Positions 49,050 to 59,707 of a DNA stretch of 64,000 nucleotides are shown piece after piece. Source of the DNA: Paragonimus skrjabini miyazakii (lineage: Eukaryota; Platyhelminthes; Trematoda; Plagiorchiida; Troglotrematidae); contig JTDE01002485.1 of assembly GCA_014338405.1 (NCBI GenBank), forward strand, positions 1 to 64,000, in the 5' to 3' direction. The position numbers and the translations under genes were made by a program. Positions within the stretch are counted from its first letter, which is position 1. Every line of letters starts with the position of its first letter. The notes under the pieces were generated by a model, which saw only the letters and a program-made list of their open reading frames with translations, was not told where the DNA came from and made no database searches.

Positions 49050-49806
49050 TTTATAATATCTCGTAACGTGATCAAATCTGTGTCTTGTGTATTTTCTTGA
49101 CAAATTCTCTTCGCTCAATCAGTCAAACAGCTTACATGGACAAATTTGAAACAAATCGATAAAACCGCGAAGGTAAACGCATGTTCTACTGCAGGTTGAA
49201 CCTTACTTACACTTCGCTGTAATGTTTCATCTGATCACAATGTTATTCTTACGACTAGAAATGGCATTTGATCGTTCGTTTCATATTCATGGACACACCT
49301 TTCTAGAAATGTTTACAAGCTTCCATGTACATTCTTTTATATTGCGTACAAAACAGTATCTACACCTTGTCCACATAAACCAGTTTGTTTCCACTATTTT
49401 CTGCAGCACGTTATTTTCGTAAACGTTTGTGAAAATGTTGTCCGCCACTGGGGCTAACGACGAACCCTTGGCTACACAATCAATTTGGCAGTAACGATCA
49501 AAATTGAGTTGAAATTGAGCGATATTGGTACAGAACAAGAATAACTCATTTGACTTAGCCACAAATAAATTTTATTTAATCCTACAAATGTCGATATCAT
49601 CACAGGGGATCAATTTTTTTCGACCTGGAGGACACTGCTAAATAGAGAAGAAAAAATTTGAGCACTGCATTTTTACATTGGACATATTGAAGTTTGAAAC
49701 GGAGTGGAAAACTTTGAATATACCTCCAAGCTTGTATTTGATAAGTTATCTGTCAACTAGCCTGAGAATGTAAAACCATTTTGGTTTCAGCGAACAGAAC
49801 TGTTTA
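49050..49806 (-). mobile_element. Penelope-like element, internally deleted copy
   Basis: On the minus strand the order is: the 37-nt 5' motif (49805-49769), a short spacer, then RT sequence beginning near the NVSG block before motif A. Motif A itself is badly decayed at about 49650-49615. LFLFCTNIAQFQLNF and then GSSLAPVADNIFTNVYENN (49540-49430) match motif B and its flank in the next copy. Motif C reads as a damaged MWTRCRYCFV. QMPFLVVRITL and LQRSVSK at about 49270-49215 form the post-palm strand, and AKRICQEN at about 49115 follows. The N-terminal third present in the neighbour is missing, so about 1 kb has been lost between the 5' motif and the RT. Confidence 0.72.
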
Positions 49807-50019
49807 CGATAAATTCTCAACTTTGGCCGGTACAATTATATATCAAACCAAGTAATAGTAAGGGAAGTTATTGATCAAAATAGTACGAGGGTAAAGCGAT
49901 TGAGTAAAACACAAACAAGACTTCATTGTGGTTATAATCACAAGAGAGGAAGGCTTTTAAGAAGTCAGTGTTAATTGGGGTGAGTTGGGGGGTGGGGTAG
50001 GATCAAATTGCCGCGTCAG

Positions 50020-51417
50020 TTAACTGCTGGTGTTTGGCCAAGGTAATCCCAGGGTGTGAACAAACTGCTTTTGAACACACAAATCCGGTTGACCTGATCG
50101 GATAACGACCATCTCAGCCTCAGACAGGATGCGCCACTTGAGCCTTCGTGACACGGCGACCGGGGCATGGTAGACTATGCGAAACGCTTTATCCGTGTCT
50201 GTGTGTCGGTCATAGTCAACCAAGTGGACCAGGATGGATGAGTTAATGTAATTTGTTATTCTTGATCGAAGCCACGCCGGGCAGTGTTGACGACTTCTTT
50301 CCGATAAACGCCTAGTGGTGCAACCGATATATGTTGAACCACAGGAACAGGCAAATGAGTAGATCAAACATGAGGCAGCACCGTTGGGCACATTATCTTT
50401 CAGACTAAGTGGGATCGTCCGTTTCGAGTGGAACAATACGATAGGATTTGCAGCATAATAGGTACTACGGATCGCGTCAGTCAGTTGGCGCCTTATCAGC
50501 TCGGCTGTCGCGTCCCTGTTGAACAGCAAAGTTATATAGATCTTTTTCTTATCAGCTGTGTATACTGGGGCTTGCATAGGTCAATCTTGCATGTTGCTGG
50601 TGATAAATTTTTCAGGATAAGCATTACCAGCAAGGATAACATGTAGCATGCTTAACTCCATTTCTATTGTATCTTCCGTACTGATTCTTTTTGCTCTATT
50701 CGTCAAGCAGCGTACAAGACCCCGTTTCAGACCAATCGGTACATAGCTGTGGAAGTGTAGATATTGCCAACTCCAGGTTGTCTTTCTATATACACTACGC
50801 TGTAACGATCCATCTGATTTGCGTGTTAGCGCAACGTCTGAAAATGGCATACGGTCATCCTTTTCTTGTTCCACAGTGAACAAGATTTTCCTATGCGCCT
50901 TGCTGAAAACGGTCAAAAACTTCTGTAAATCTCTCGTTCTGTCCGCTACACAAAAAACATCATCTACATATCGTCGATAATAACTGGTTGTTCTAACTGT
51001 TTCGTCCAGCTCGTTATTTTCGAGCATGCTCATAAAAATGTCCGCCAGCACCGGGTCTAACGGTGAGCCCATAGCTACGCCATAAATCTGGCGATAAAGC
51101 TCACCGTTAAATTGGAACAGAATGTTGCTAGTGTAGAACATCAATAACTTCTTCAACTTAGGCACAAGTAGACCGACGTTGATTCGGCGACTGTCGATAT
51201 AATCACACGAGATATGTATTGTTTCGACCAAGGGGACATTGGTAAATAGGGACGAAACATCTAAGGATAGCATTTTCTTACCTGACACATTGAGTTTCAA
51301 AAGTGAATCAATAAATTCAAATGTGTCTCTCAAACTGTATTCCGTAATTTCTCTCTCGATCGGCCCCAGGATCTCCACAGTCCATTGCGCAATGGCATGG
51401 TGGGGCGAAATACACAT
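50020..51417 (-). pseudogene. PLE polyprotein: reverse transcriptase and GIY-YIG endonuclease
   Basis: The first 278 residues are the RT. Motif A is SLDVSSLFTNVP (Asp at residue 53), motif B is GVAMGSPLDPVLADIF (113-128) and motif C is YVDD (150-153, DNA 50970-50959), so the catalytic Asp triad is intact. RMPFSDVALTRKSDGSLQRS with VYRK forms the conserved post-palm strand. After the TGA at 50583-50581 the same frame continues for 185 residues from the ATG at 50577. This second part has LIYSFACSC with TYIGCTTRRL (the GIY-YIG core), the following His of QHCP, SEAEMVV with the metal-binding Glu, and LCVQKQFVHTLGLPW, the usual end of the domain. PLE enzymes copy their RNA by target-primed reverse transcription. 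The stop separates the two activities here. Confidence 0.88.
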
Positions 51418-52094
51418 GACGAGTATCGGTCTAAGCGGTACTTCGGCTTTGTGTAATTGTGGCGGTCCGTACAGCCGCGGGATGCGTGTTCCTGATGGAC
51501 AAATGCGCTCGAATACATGTGCACTAGTGGCGTTAGAAATCTGGAGAACCCCTTCTCGATTACTATTGTCTTATCTTTCCCGGATTTATCTTCCTGAAAT
51601 TTCGTTTTATCAGACAAAATACTCATACTTTTCGAAATGTGGTCACCCCTATTCAGCAGAACAATTCCGGCTCCGTTTTCTGGTATTGATATCATGATCG
51701 ACTGATCGTTTTTCAATGCAGTAAGCTCCTTTAAGTGGGACTTTGTGAGTAATCCATAAGTTGAGGTTCTACGACCCAGGTATTTGTATCATGCATTACC
51801 AAGAATATATTTGAAACGTTCAAAATTCAGTTTGAAGGACGGACATAACTCTTGCAACTGATGGTTAAATTTTTCAAACTGAACTTCAAGTTCAAGTTGT
51901 CAAGATTTACTACCAGGATAACAGAATTTAAGACCGAGTGACAAGATTTTAGTCAGCTTTTCACTTAACGTCAGAGAGCAGAAGTTATGAACGTATCGCT
52001 TTGGTTGTTCAGGGAATTGCATCCGCGGCTTCTTTGGATTGACTATCAGGAATAGATTTGTCCGCTTTCTCTCGATCGGCCTTTCTACGATCTT

Positions 52095-52406
52095 TTACAT
52101 ATAGGACTCGAAGATTTTTCTTTTCAATTCTGGTAGGTTGTGGACCGTATGGTAACGTTGGGCTTGACTACGTTCCAATTCAGCTAACCGGGAAGTGAAT
52201 GTCTCCAGTTCATTCCGTGCATATCGTTTCAGTGACTTACTGGTTGGCTGGACTCGGTTACGACGAAGAGACTTCCAATGGATTGAACAGTATTCATTCT
52301 TATCAATATATTCGGATAGTAACTGAACAATTGTTCTTGCTTCCGCAAATTTGGCACTGAACTTCAAGTACCGCTTGATTTGTTTGACCGTCCCCGTAGA
52401 AATCAT
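52095..52406 (-). pseudogene. PLE N-terminal region
   Basis: A 103-codon frame opens with the ATG at 52406-52404, directly after the 37-nt 5' motif. It is basic and helical (AEARTIVQLLSEYIDKNEY, later SKSLKRYARNELETFTS) as expected for the PLE N-terminal extension, and runs into a TAA at 52097. The same frame continues beyond the stop with recognisable PLE sequence, so this is a broken 5' part of the element's single ORF rather than a separate gene. Confidence 0.65.
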
Positions 52407-52754
52407 GTAAAACGATTTTGGTTTCAGCGAACAGAACTGTTTTCTTTTACCTGAGAATATAAACGAGCCATTTCGCGTCGGAATAAGAGGGCAAGTTAGA
52501 TAAAATAAGTATTTTCTCTAGGCAGCGATTCAGTTTTATACATTTTTGGTGATCATTTGGTTAAGCATTGGGATACGTACTGAACAAACGGGATAATAAC
52601 TCCAACGTGTTCTATGCCGTATAGTCTGAGAACCCTCTTTTAATTGTCATTATTTTTTGTCTGCATCCTGTATTTTTGGATTTAATCAATCAATCGAATC
52701 TAATCAATCAATCAGCCAAAGTTTTAATATTTTGGCAGCATAATCAACTCTATT

Positions 52755-52990
52755 CTGGAGAACAATTTCGGCTCATTTACGATGCCTTGATATCATGATA
52801 GAACGATTGTTTCTTCGCGGTAAGCTCCCACAAATGCGACTTTGTTAGTAATCCATGGATTGAAGTTTTATATCGTGAATATCTGCAGTAAATGTCTAAG
52901 GGAGTGGTTTTGGACGTTTAATAACCCATTTCGGAGAAGCCACATAACTGACTATTGAAGTATTCGATCTGAACCTTACGTTCAAACTGT
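52755..52990 (-). mobile_element. Penelope-like element fragment (N-terminal region only)
   Basis: Aligns by eye with 51655-51900 of the neighbouring PLE in the same orientation. Shared landmarks include ATGGATTACT with AACAAAGTC (minus strand, about 52858-52837), GGAGCTTACCGC and the string TATCATGATATCA. It encodes the segment just before the RT and nothing else of the element is present. It may be an older insertion or the broken 5' end of a tandem copy. Confidence 0.6.
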
Positions 52991-54955
52991 CTAATTTCGC
53001 CGCTGCGGCAGCGTAATTATGGATCAAGTAACAAAATTCCACTCACTATTTGATTCAACTCCAGAACAGGTATGTCGCTTAATACAACACCTTGAAACCT
53101 TGTCTGCGGTCGTGGACAACGTGGATGAGGCACAAGCTTGCAGAAGTGATAACACCAGCTCTCATTTTGTAGGGGTGATCAACTACTTCACACTGAAATG
53201 CGGAATTCGATCTTATTCATGGGCAACGTATCATCAGGCATACACCATCCAGCAGGCACCCGCATCTGCCTTGATCTCAAAATATAATAGAGCAGTCTTG
53301 TTTGGGTTACGTTAGATTGCCTTAGAAAACATTTATGGTTTAGAATATCAATCATGCAATTTCCGTTTTACTGAGAATACGTCACTGCGAATCGATGAAA
53401 GGCAGAAGGTTGAGACGCATGCTGCCGATGAAATTCCTAGGTGTTCCACTGTGAGATACACGTTTCTCATTTTTATAGGAGTGACTGTAGGTGCACACTA
53501 TGAATTAAATGCACAAGGAACACTGTGTTGTGTCTCACTTGGATGGTTAGTCATTTACGACCCTACGGACTTCGCGGTTCGCCGGAGAATATTTCCGTAG
53601 GGCGCCCTCTTTGGTTAACCACAGGTATTGCATATTACAGTGACCGAACGATCGAGCGTATGACCTGGTTTGTTGAACTGGACGAAAAATCCTCCCCCGT
53701 TAGACTTTTTTGAGCAAGGCGAAACGTTAAGTGTAGTTGTCCTGTAAAACATTTTGGTGTGGATATAGGATATTAGCATAACTGGTCCGTATTTGACCGC
53801 ATACCTGAAAAACGCATATATCAATTTGTTGGACCATTTCCAGAGACTTACGTGGATTCGCACAAGAGTGCCCTCTACTAGTTTGTGCTGCCAATGTGAA
53901 AAGTTTCCAACGGTCGGTATAATTCATTCCAAATATTTTAAGGCTGGTTTTCCTGGTTATATTTGTTTATAATCTTTCGCTCGTTTCTATCATGTATCTT
54001 CTTGTACTGAGGTTGCATAAGCATGTGCGATCAGATTTTGTGACCAGCCTAAAACGACTCAGTCTCTTTGTTTTTATTGCCAAGATCCTCAAAGAAAACC
54101 ACTTACTTCCGCGCGACATTTACGAGGCTGACAGCCTGATTCTGGCAACAAAGATCAATGGTTGTTTGATAAGTAACGATTGTATTTTGATACTTTCGAA
54201 TTCCGATTTCATTGTTGATGTAGATGAGAGTCATTCTGTTTTGAGTACAGTTATATTGGTAGCAATGTGCTGAAAGATGGGATGAAAATTCTCAAAACAC
54301 AACAATGCATATGTGTTTCCACGGTTTTTGTTAAAGTCAAATTAACCCTGCACAATTATTTTTGACGAGTATCATAAACCATTCAGGTAAACGACTTATA
54401 TACTTGATGTACGCGCTATTTGTTGTCTGCCTCGAGAAAATGGGTGGATCTGCTGTGTTCTGTGGTGAAATTGCAAAACTGAACAGTACATTCAAACAAT
54501 TTACCAGTAATTATCAGAAGCTACGAATATATTGTGTGCCCATCGTCGAGCTTTATTCTCTTGCTAGTTTCTTCCTTGCTTACGTTCACCAGATTGGTGT
54601 AATATAAACAGTATTCAAACTGGTAATAGTCCAAGGTTGCTAGCTGTCCAACTACCGGCCCGAGGACCAACATTTGGGATGTGGACAAATATGTTATTTG
54701 TGTATTGCTCACAACCCGCGGGTAGCAACAGTTTTAGAAATATTTAACCATTGAGCCTTACACGAGAAAAGGACTATCAGTTCAAAGTCAGGCAAACTGT
54801 CCGCCTCAACCCTGTTTATCAGGTCCAAAATATATGCACTCGTGACTGTTAACGGTAAGAGGAGAGGTTAACAAAGGTTTTACCCACAAATGGATAGTCC
54901 GAGAAGTTTGTCGATATCTACAGTCGGATAAGACCGATCAATGCAGTCGTACCGA
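52991..54955. other. No gene recognised between PLE copies
   Basis: Frames of 98 (53019-53315) and 93 codons (53992-54273) on the plus strand look more protein-like in composition than most of the window but have no motif I can name. They could be degraded transposon or chance frames. No LTR, tRNA or repeat copy was seen. Confidence 0.35.
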
Positions 54956-54959
54956 CAAA

Positions 54960-55625
54960 AAAGGTTTTTCTATGCCTGCCTTCTATGTGTGTCTCCATCG
55001 CAACTGACGCAAATCGAACATTACAGTCTGTCCTAACACGCATAAAACCTTGCGTTTGCTGCTGACAACTAGGAGTGTCGCTCAGCTTGTTCATAATCGT
55101 AACCTACAGAATTGTCATAACTCTGTCATAATCTACCAGTTCACCTGCGGCTGCGGTGAGTCTATAATGGCAGAAAAGAATAGCCGAACGTATGACTAAT
55201 TCGACGGTGCGCGCGGTGATATGGCACAGAATGGCAATTGCAATATCCGACCGCTTCCGCTGCAAGACACACTATGGAGAGAGATTACGTTGCTGATCCA
55301 GTCAACTTGGTTAGCGTGTTATCACCCAACCGGAATCCGAAAATGTTCACATTCTCGGAGAAAGTGTTGATCAATACTTGCCGTCCGGCTACTTGAATAA
55401 CGCCTGTGAGAGAAAAGAAAACAAATTACTGTGGAAAGGCGAAGTATGTGTTTGGTTAATCCCAGTGAAGCAGTGTAAATTAGCGTGATCAATGTAACTT
55501 TCATTTCAAATGAACCCTATACCACTATTCGCCGCGAGTGAAAAAACCCGTCGCTCCTTGTGCACAAGTAACTGACTACATTGGTGATCATCTTTTGTCC
55601 ATTGAATGACCACGCATTTGAGAAT
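54960..55625 (+). mobile_element. Penelope-like element, endonuclease remnant
   Basis: On the plus strand LLLTTRSVAQLVHNRNLQN then SVIIYQFTCGCGES at about 55050-55162 matches the linker and the first half of the GIY-YIG core, including the C-x-C-G string. The YIG half is damaged (IMAEKNSRTYD), and later pieces such as YIGDHLLS sit at about 55580-55605. The RT is not readable upstream. It is opposite in orientation to the three PLE copies on its left. Confidence 0.6.
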
Positions 55626-58600
55626 CCACCTCCCCAAACACACGGTGGAAAGGCCCTAATTAATTAACCGCAATAAACTCATTCAAAAACATCACTCAAC
55701 CAAAGTGTATTCACATTTCATTTTCATTGTAAGTACCTGTCTCAACTCTAGGATTTGTGTCTGTCGTTCCTCTGAACTTTCCTTTCTTCTCGGTGTTCTG
55801 TCCTGTACTGTCAATTGTTATTGGTGCTATCTCGGAAATTGTTTTGATCCAGCTAGCCGGTAGTTTCCGAATTTTCGCCTGTTTACCTTCGATCACTTGG
55901 TAAACGGTGCCCACCTATCAATCACAAGGTCGCTAATTCAAAACTTGGTCAGTATGACTATTCCCATTTAAATTTTGACAGCCTGACATTTTCTGGTCCA
56001 TCTATGAACTTGTGTGTCACTTTGGAGTAAACACCGTTAGGTTTAAAAAATTAAAGCTTTCTTTGTTTTTCTCTGTTTCCTCGAAGTTTTAAGATAACAA
56101 GAAGACTCGTTTTAACTCGTTAGCCGAACACATGTGAATATACTAGAGAAAGTAGAAGCTAAAATTTACAGTTTATGAGAGAAAGAGAACAAGTTTATTA
56201 ATCGGACAAAACTGTGTAGTTTTAAGTGAGTTGAGGAAACAGTTAATCTAATTCTTACCGGTGTAGTTATTCTCTTGGACACGATCATCTAAAACATCAG
56301 AAGCATCTCTTAATCGAAGGTCGCCACTATTGTGATAAAATTACAGCCGCCTACTTTGTGATGTAGTTAGTGAGGTTCGTTGTTGAGACAATTGTACGTT
56401 TAGCATTTGATATATTACTTGTAATATTTCTCACCAAGACGTTGAATAACCCATAAGAATGAACCAACGACCTTAACTGTCAAAACAAGATTGGACCACC
56501 TTGCCACAGATCAGCGAAAAAATAAGCAAGCTCAATAGTTTTGTTCGACAGATCGTTTAAGGAAAATGGATTGAAATTGATCCCGGAAAAACCAACGTTG
56601 CATTATGACACTCATACTCAACAGAGTCCTTTTGAGCAGTCAAGAGGTTCAAAACAACTAAAATGAACTAAGCTCAAAAGAGGGTGAAACACACACTACC
56701 AGAACAAAATATGATAACAGACAAATGACTGTTTGCACGACAATCAAATTGACATGATGAAATTAAAATAATCGGGTCAAGGTCAAGATAGCTGTCAAAC
56801 ACAGAAGAGGTGAAATATTCACACAAAATCAGTTAAGAGGGATAATGTGAGGTGAAATTTTCACGTTTCAATTCAGAAAGTCGACATAATAGTTTTTCTC
56901 TAGCATCAGTAATTCCGGACAAAAGCCGACAGAAAGTTGCAGTGTATAATGGAGTTCCAGATGAACATACCTGATCGTCTTCTCAGTCCTCTGGATCATT
57001 TCAAGAGAGTTACCGTCTATAAAACGAGTTTTCCCAGTGAATCCGGTTTCCAGATTACTTTCGATGGTGCAGAGTTGGAGTTAGAACAACAGACTTTCAG
57101 TCCTTCGTTGATTATTTTTAATATGTCGATCAGTCAACTTGCTTCAGTAGAAGTGGCAGTCCCACCGACTCAGTAGTTTAGTTCCTTCCTTTATCCGGAC
57201 TCCTCTGCATTTCAGACGTAACGTCCATACTGGCGTTTTACTCTGTTTTCATTTCCGAAGAAATGAATCAGTTGACACATAGTGAAGTCTACCTGGGGGA
57301 GAGCATACGCAAATTAGCCATTGTCTCTCTCGTCATTGGTCTCATCTTGATAAAGGAACTGCAGCTGTGCCACGTAATGATGAGAAATGACGACGTACCT
57401 TCAGACAGCCACCAAGGGGATAATGTATAACCCTCACCATAGCGAACTTCGACAGGATGAAATGTCTTTATACCTAGGTAGTATTTATGAGGCAGTCTAA
57501 TCCATGGCTTCATCAGATATTTTGCGAGGTTACATTGGTGGTCTGCCTTGGATGTAGCTTCTGTTTGGAAGGAGTTATAGGTGCGTTACCCGTGAATAGG
57601 TCGTCCTCGTTTAACATAGACTAACAACCGTGCTTACACGGATTAAAACTTTCATCCTGTCATTGGAACACGGGTAATCAACCCTGAAAATGGTACACAT
57701 TGTTAGCGTCACAATACACCAGCAAATAATTAACGAATACACTGAATGCTGTACAGAGGTGTACTGTAATCAATTCAGGCATAGTATCCTGAGTAACATT
57801 TAAGTGACAGTTCACTGTGTAGGTCCGTGACTAACTGTGATAACTGGGAACTATTTCAGAATCCAGTTTCGTGTGTATCACATAATCATCCGTGTTGCAT
57901 AACATCGCGGACTAGAGCCCATCGATTTGAACATTCTGGCTACAAACAGTCTATTCGTGGTCATGTAAGTTCTACGGAACCAAACTCCTTGAACTTCAAA
58001 GGTTGAAGCCTCTCCCCATTTCCTGAAAAATCAGCACCTTTGCGGTACACAACACTATACTCTCATAAACCAATCCACGTTGTAAATTTCATTACAGCTC
58101 AGTTGTCTGAAGTTTTGATCATATTCTCGGGCTAATCATTATAAGAGAACTCAGTTTGCTATTTAACTCGCTATCTACATGCCATTTTTGTCAACCAAAA
58201 GAGGTCTGCTCGCCAAAAGTGAACTACACTGTGCAGAGGTACAGTTCTCAATGGTATACACACATTCAAAGTTTCTACGATTAGTGTGGACGAATAGCTT
58301 GTTAAAAACAGACAGTATATTCGTCCATATTAATGTCAACACAATCTTTACGAGAATAACATTTCACAGTTACCGGTAGTGCTGAAAGTGATACCATTGA
58401 TGTGCCAAGTAAGTTTCTGAACTTTCCGCGGTCAACAAACTTATTTTACAAATGAATTTAACGTCCATCCTCTCCACTTCTGTTAACTGTGACATCAATT
58501 ATGGCATCACAAAGTTGTACTGAAACACTCAGGGATAAAATCTAGTTGCACGAGTAATATCAGATATTGCATTCATCTGTGATTTCCATCCACAATGTGT

Positions 58601-59543
58601 GTTTACCCCTTTCTCGCTCTGAGTAACGACAATTAAGGAAAATGAGTACAAACAGGAGAAAATAAACAAAAAAAACAGTAGAATATCATTTTCTCATTTA
58701 ACATTAAAATACCAATGGATTGAAACGTCTTTCGCCAGACTTTTCACAAAATATGGGAAAACTTCAACATGCTTGGCTGTACTATTGCCGTTTGCGGGCT
58801 CACTAATAGCATGTGATACAGAACACTGAATCAAAATCAGCATATCCGAGCATTATTTCGTAAAACTAGGAGAATAGAAAACTTAGCCTTCGTTCTAATT
58901 CAATAATGGATGGGGCACTAGAGTGTTTTGTGCCGAGGTGTTCCTTAATCTTTCAGCAACAATGTCAAAATTAGTAGATTCAACAGTAAACGTTTGTGCT
59001 GTGATTTGATTCGCAAGTATATAATTGAAATATATACAAAACGGTTTTACGGGACAGGGTATTACATGTAGTCAAGAATCATGCAAAACTATGTGCTTGT
59101 ACATGTGTTTGCTCAAACTGAGTTATTTAAAAAATTTAAAGTATTTGATGAGTTCCTGTTAATATGATGGATACGAGTACGTTAAATTGTTGGAAGTATC
59201 GACCTGTCAATGTTAAGTATCGCTTCATCGTAGAAAGCATAGTTAGGAACGATTGACCACTTACTTACTGGAACACTCACAACAGGTCACTTGTCCTCAT
59301 CTCCGTTTAGTCTCGTTACCTGTCTCATTACATTTTTGACTGGGTTATTACTCCACTACTTTCGGTGCATGTTACAATTGTGGTGAAAAAACCAGGACAA
59401 GAAACAAAAAATACCGAATCAGGTCGGCAAACAACAATGAAACGTGGTCGGTGGCCTCTACAGATTTGTATTCTGATAAAACAGTTAAGGCGCTCGTATT
59501 GATTTTTTGTTAATCTGAACAGGATTGTATAGTTGTTTAGCAG
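55626..59543. other. No gene recognised
   Basis: Short frames only. The 79-codon frame at 56937-57176 has an even amino-acid mix but no splice context or motif. No repeat copy is seen. Confidence 0.4.
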
Positions 59544-59707
59544 GTGTCAGTTTGTAACCCAGAGGAATTTAAAGTTAACAGATACTACAACATCGGAGCA
59601 GACGGGCAACTACTCACAGCAGTGTCATTTAGAATCTTCGTAGAGTCCAAGACGTGGAACTGCAAACGTGCGCAAGGAACAGATTCAAACACGGCCCGTG
59701 GAATGGA
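59544..59707 (+). CDS. Possible internal exon, unknown product
   Basis: TTGTATAGTTGTTTAGCAG gives a moderate acceptor ending at 59542 or 59543, and GGAATGGAG|GTAATT near 59707 is a reasonable donor. The block between is open and encodes about 54 residues with mixed composition (FKVNRYYNIGADGQLLTAV and so on). No domain is recognised, and no partner exon was found on either side, so this is a weak call. Confidence 0.2.

Larger units (their letters stand above)
50020..52442 (-). mobile_element. Penelope-like element, best-preserved copy
   Basis: Read from 52442 to 50020 on the minus strand: a 37-nt 5' motif; an N-terminal frame from the ATG at 52406; a region with three in-frame stops (TAA 52097-52095, TGA 51902-51900, TGA 51791-51789); a frameshift near 51540; then RT and endonuclease in one frame with a single TGA at 50583-50581. 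N-terminal blocks such as SEKLTKILSLGLKFCYPG and GAGIVLLNR are those of the superfamily. Four stops and one frameshift make it non-autonomous now, but the decay is mild compared with every other element in the window. The 5' and 3' long repeats typical of PLEs were not delimited. Confidence 0.88.

Noticed and set aside
51239..51697. 152-codon plus-strand frame
   Set aside because: It is the antisense shadow of the PLE coding region on the minus strand.
52680..52715. AATC-type short tandem repeat
   Set aside because: Only a few imperfect units, ordinary low-complexity sequence.
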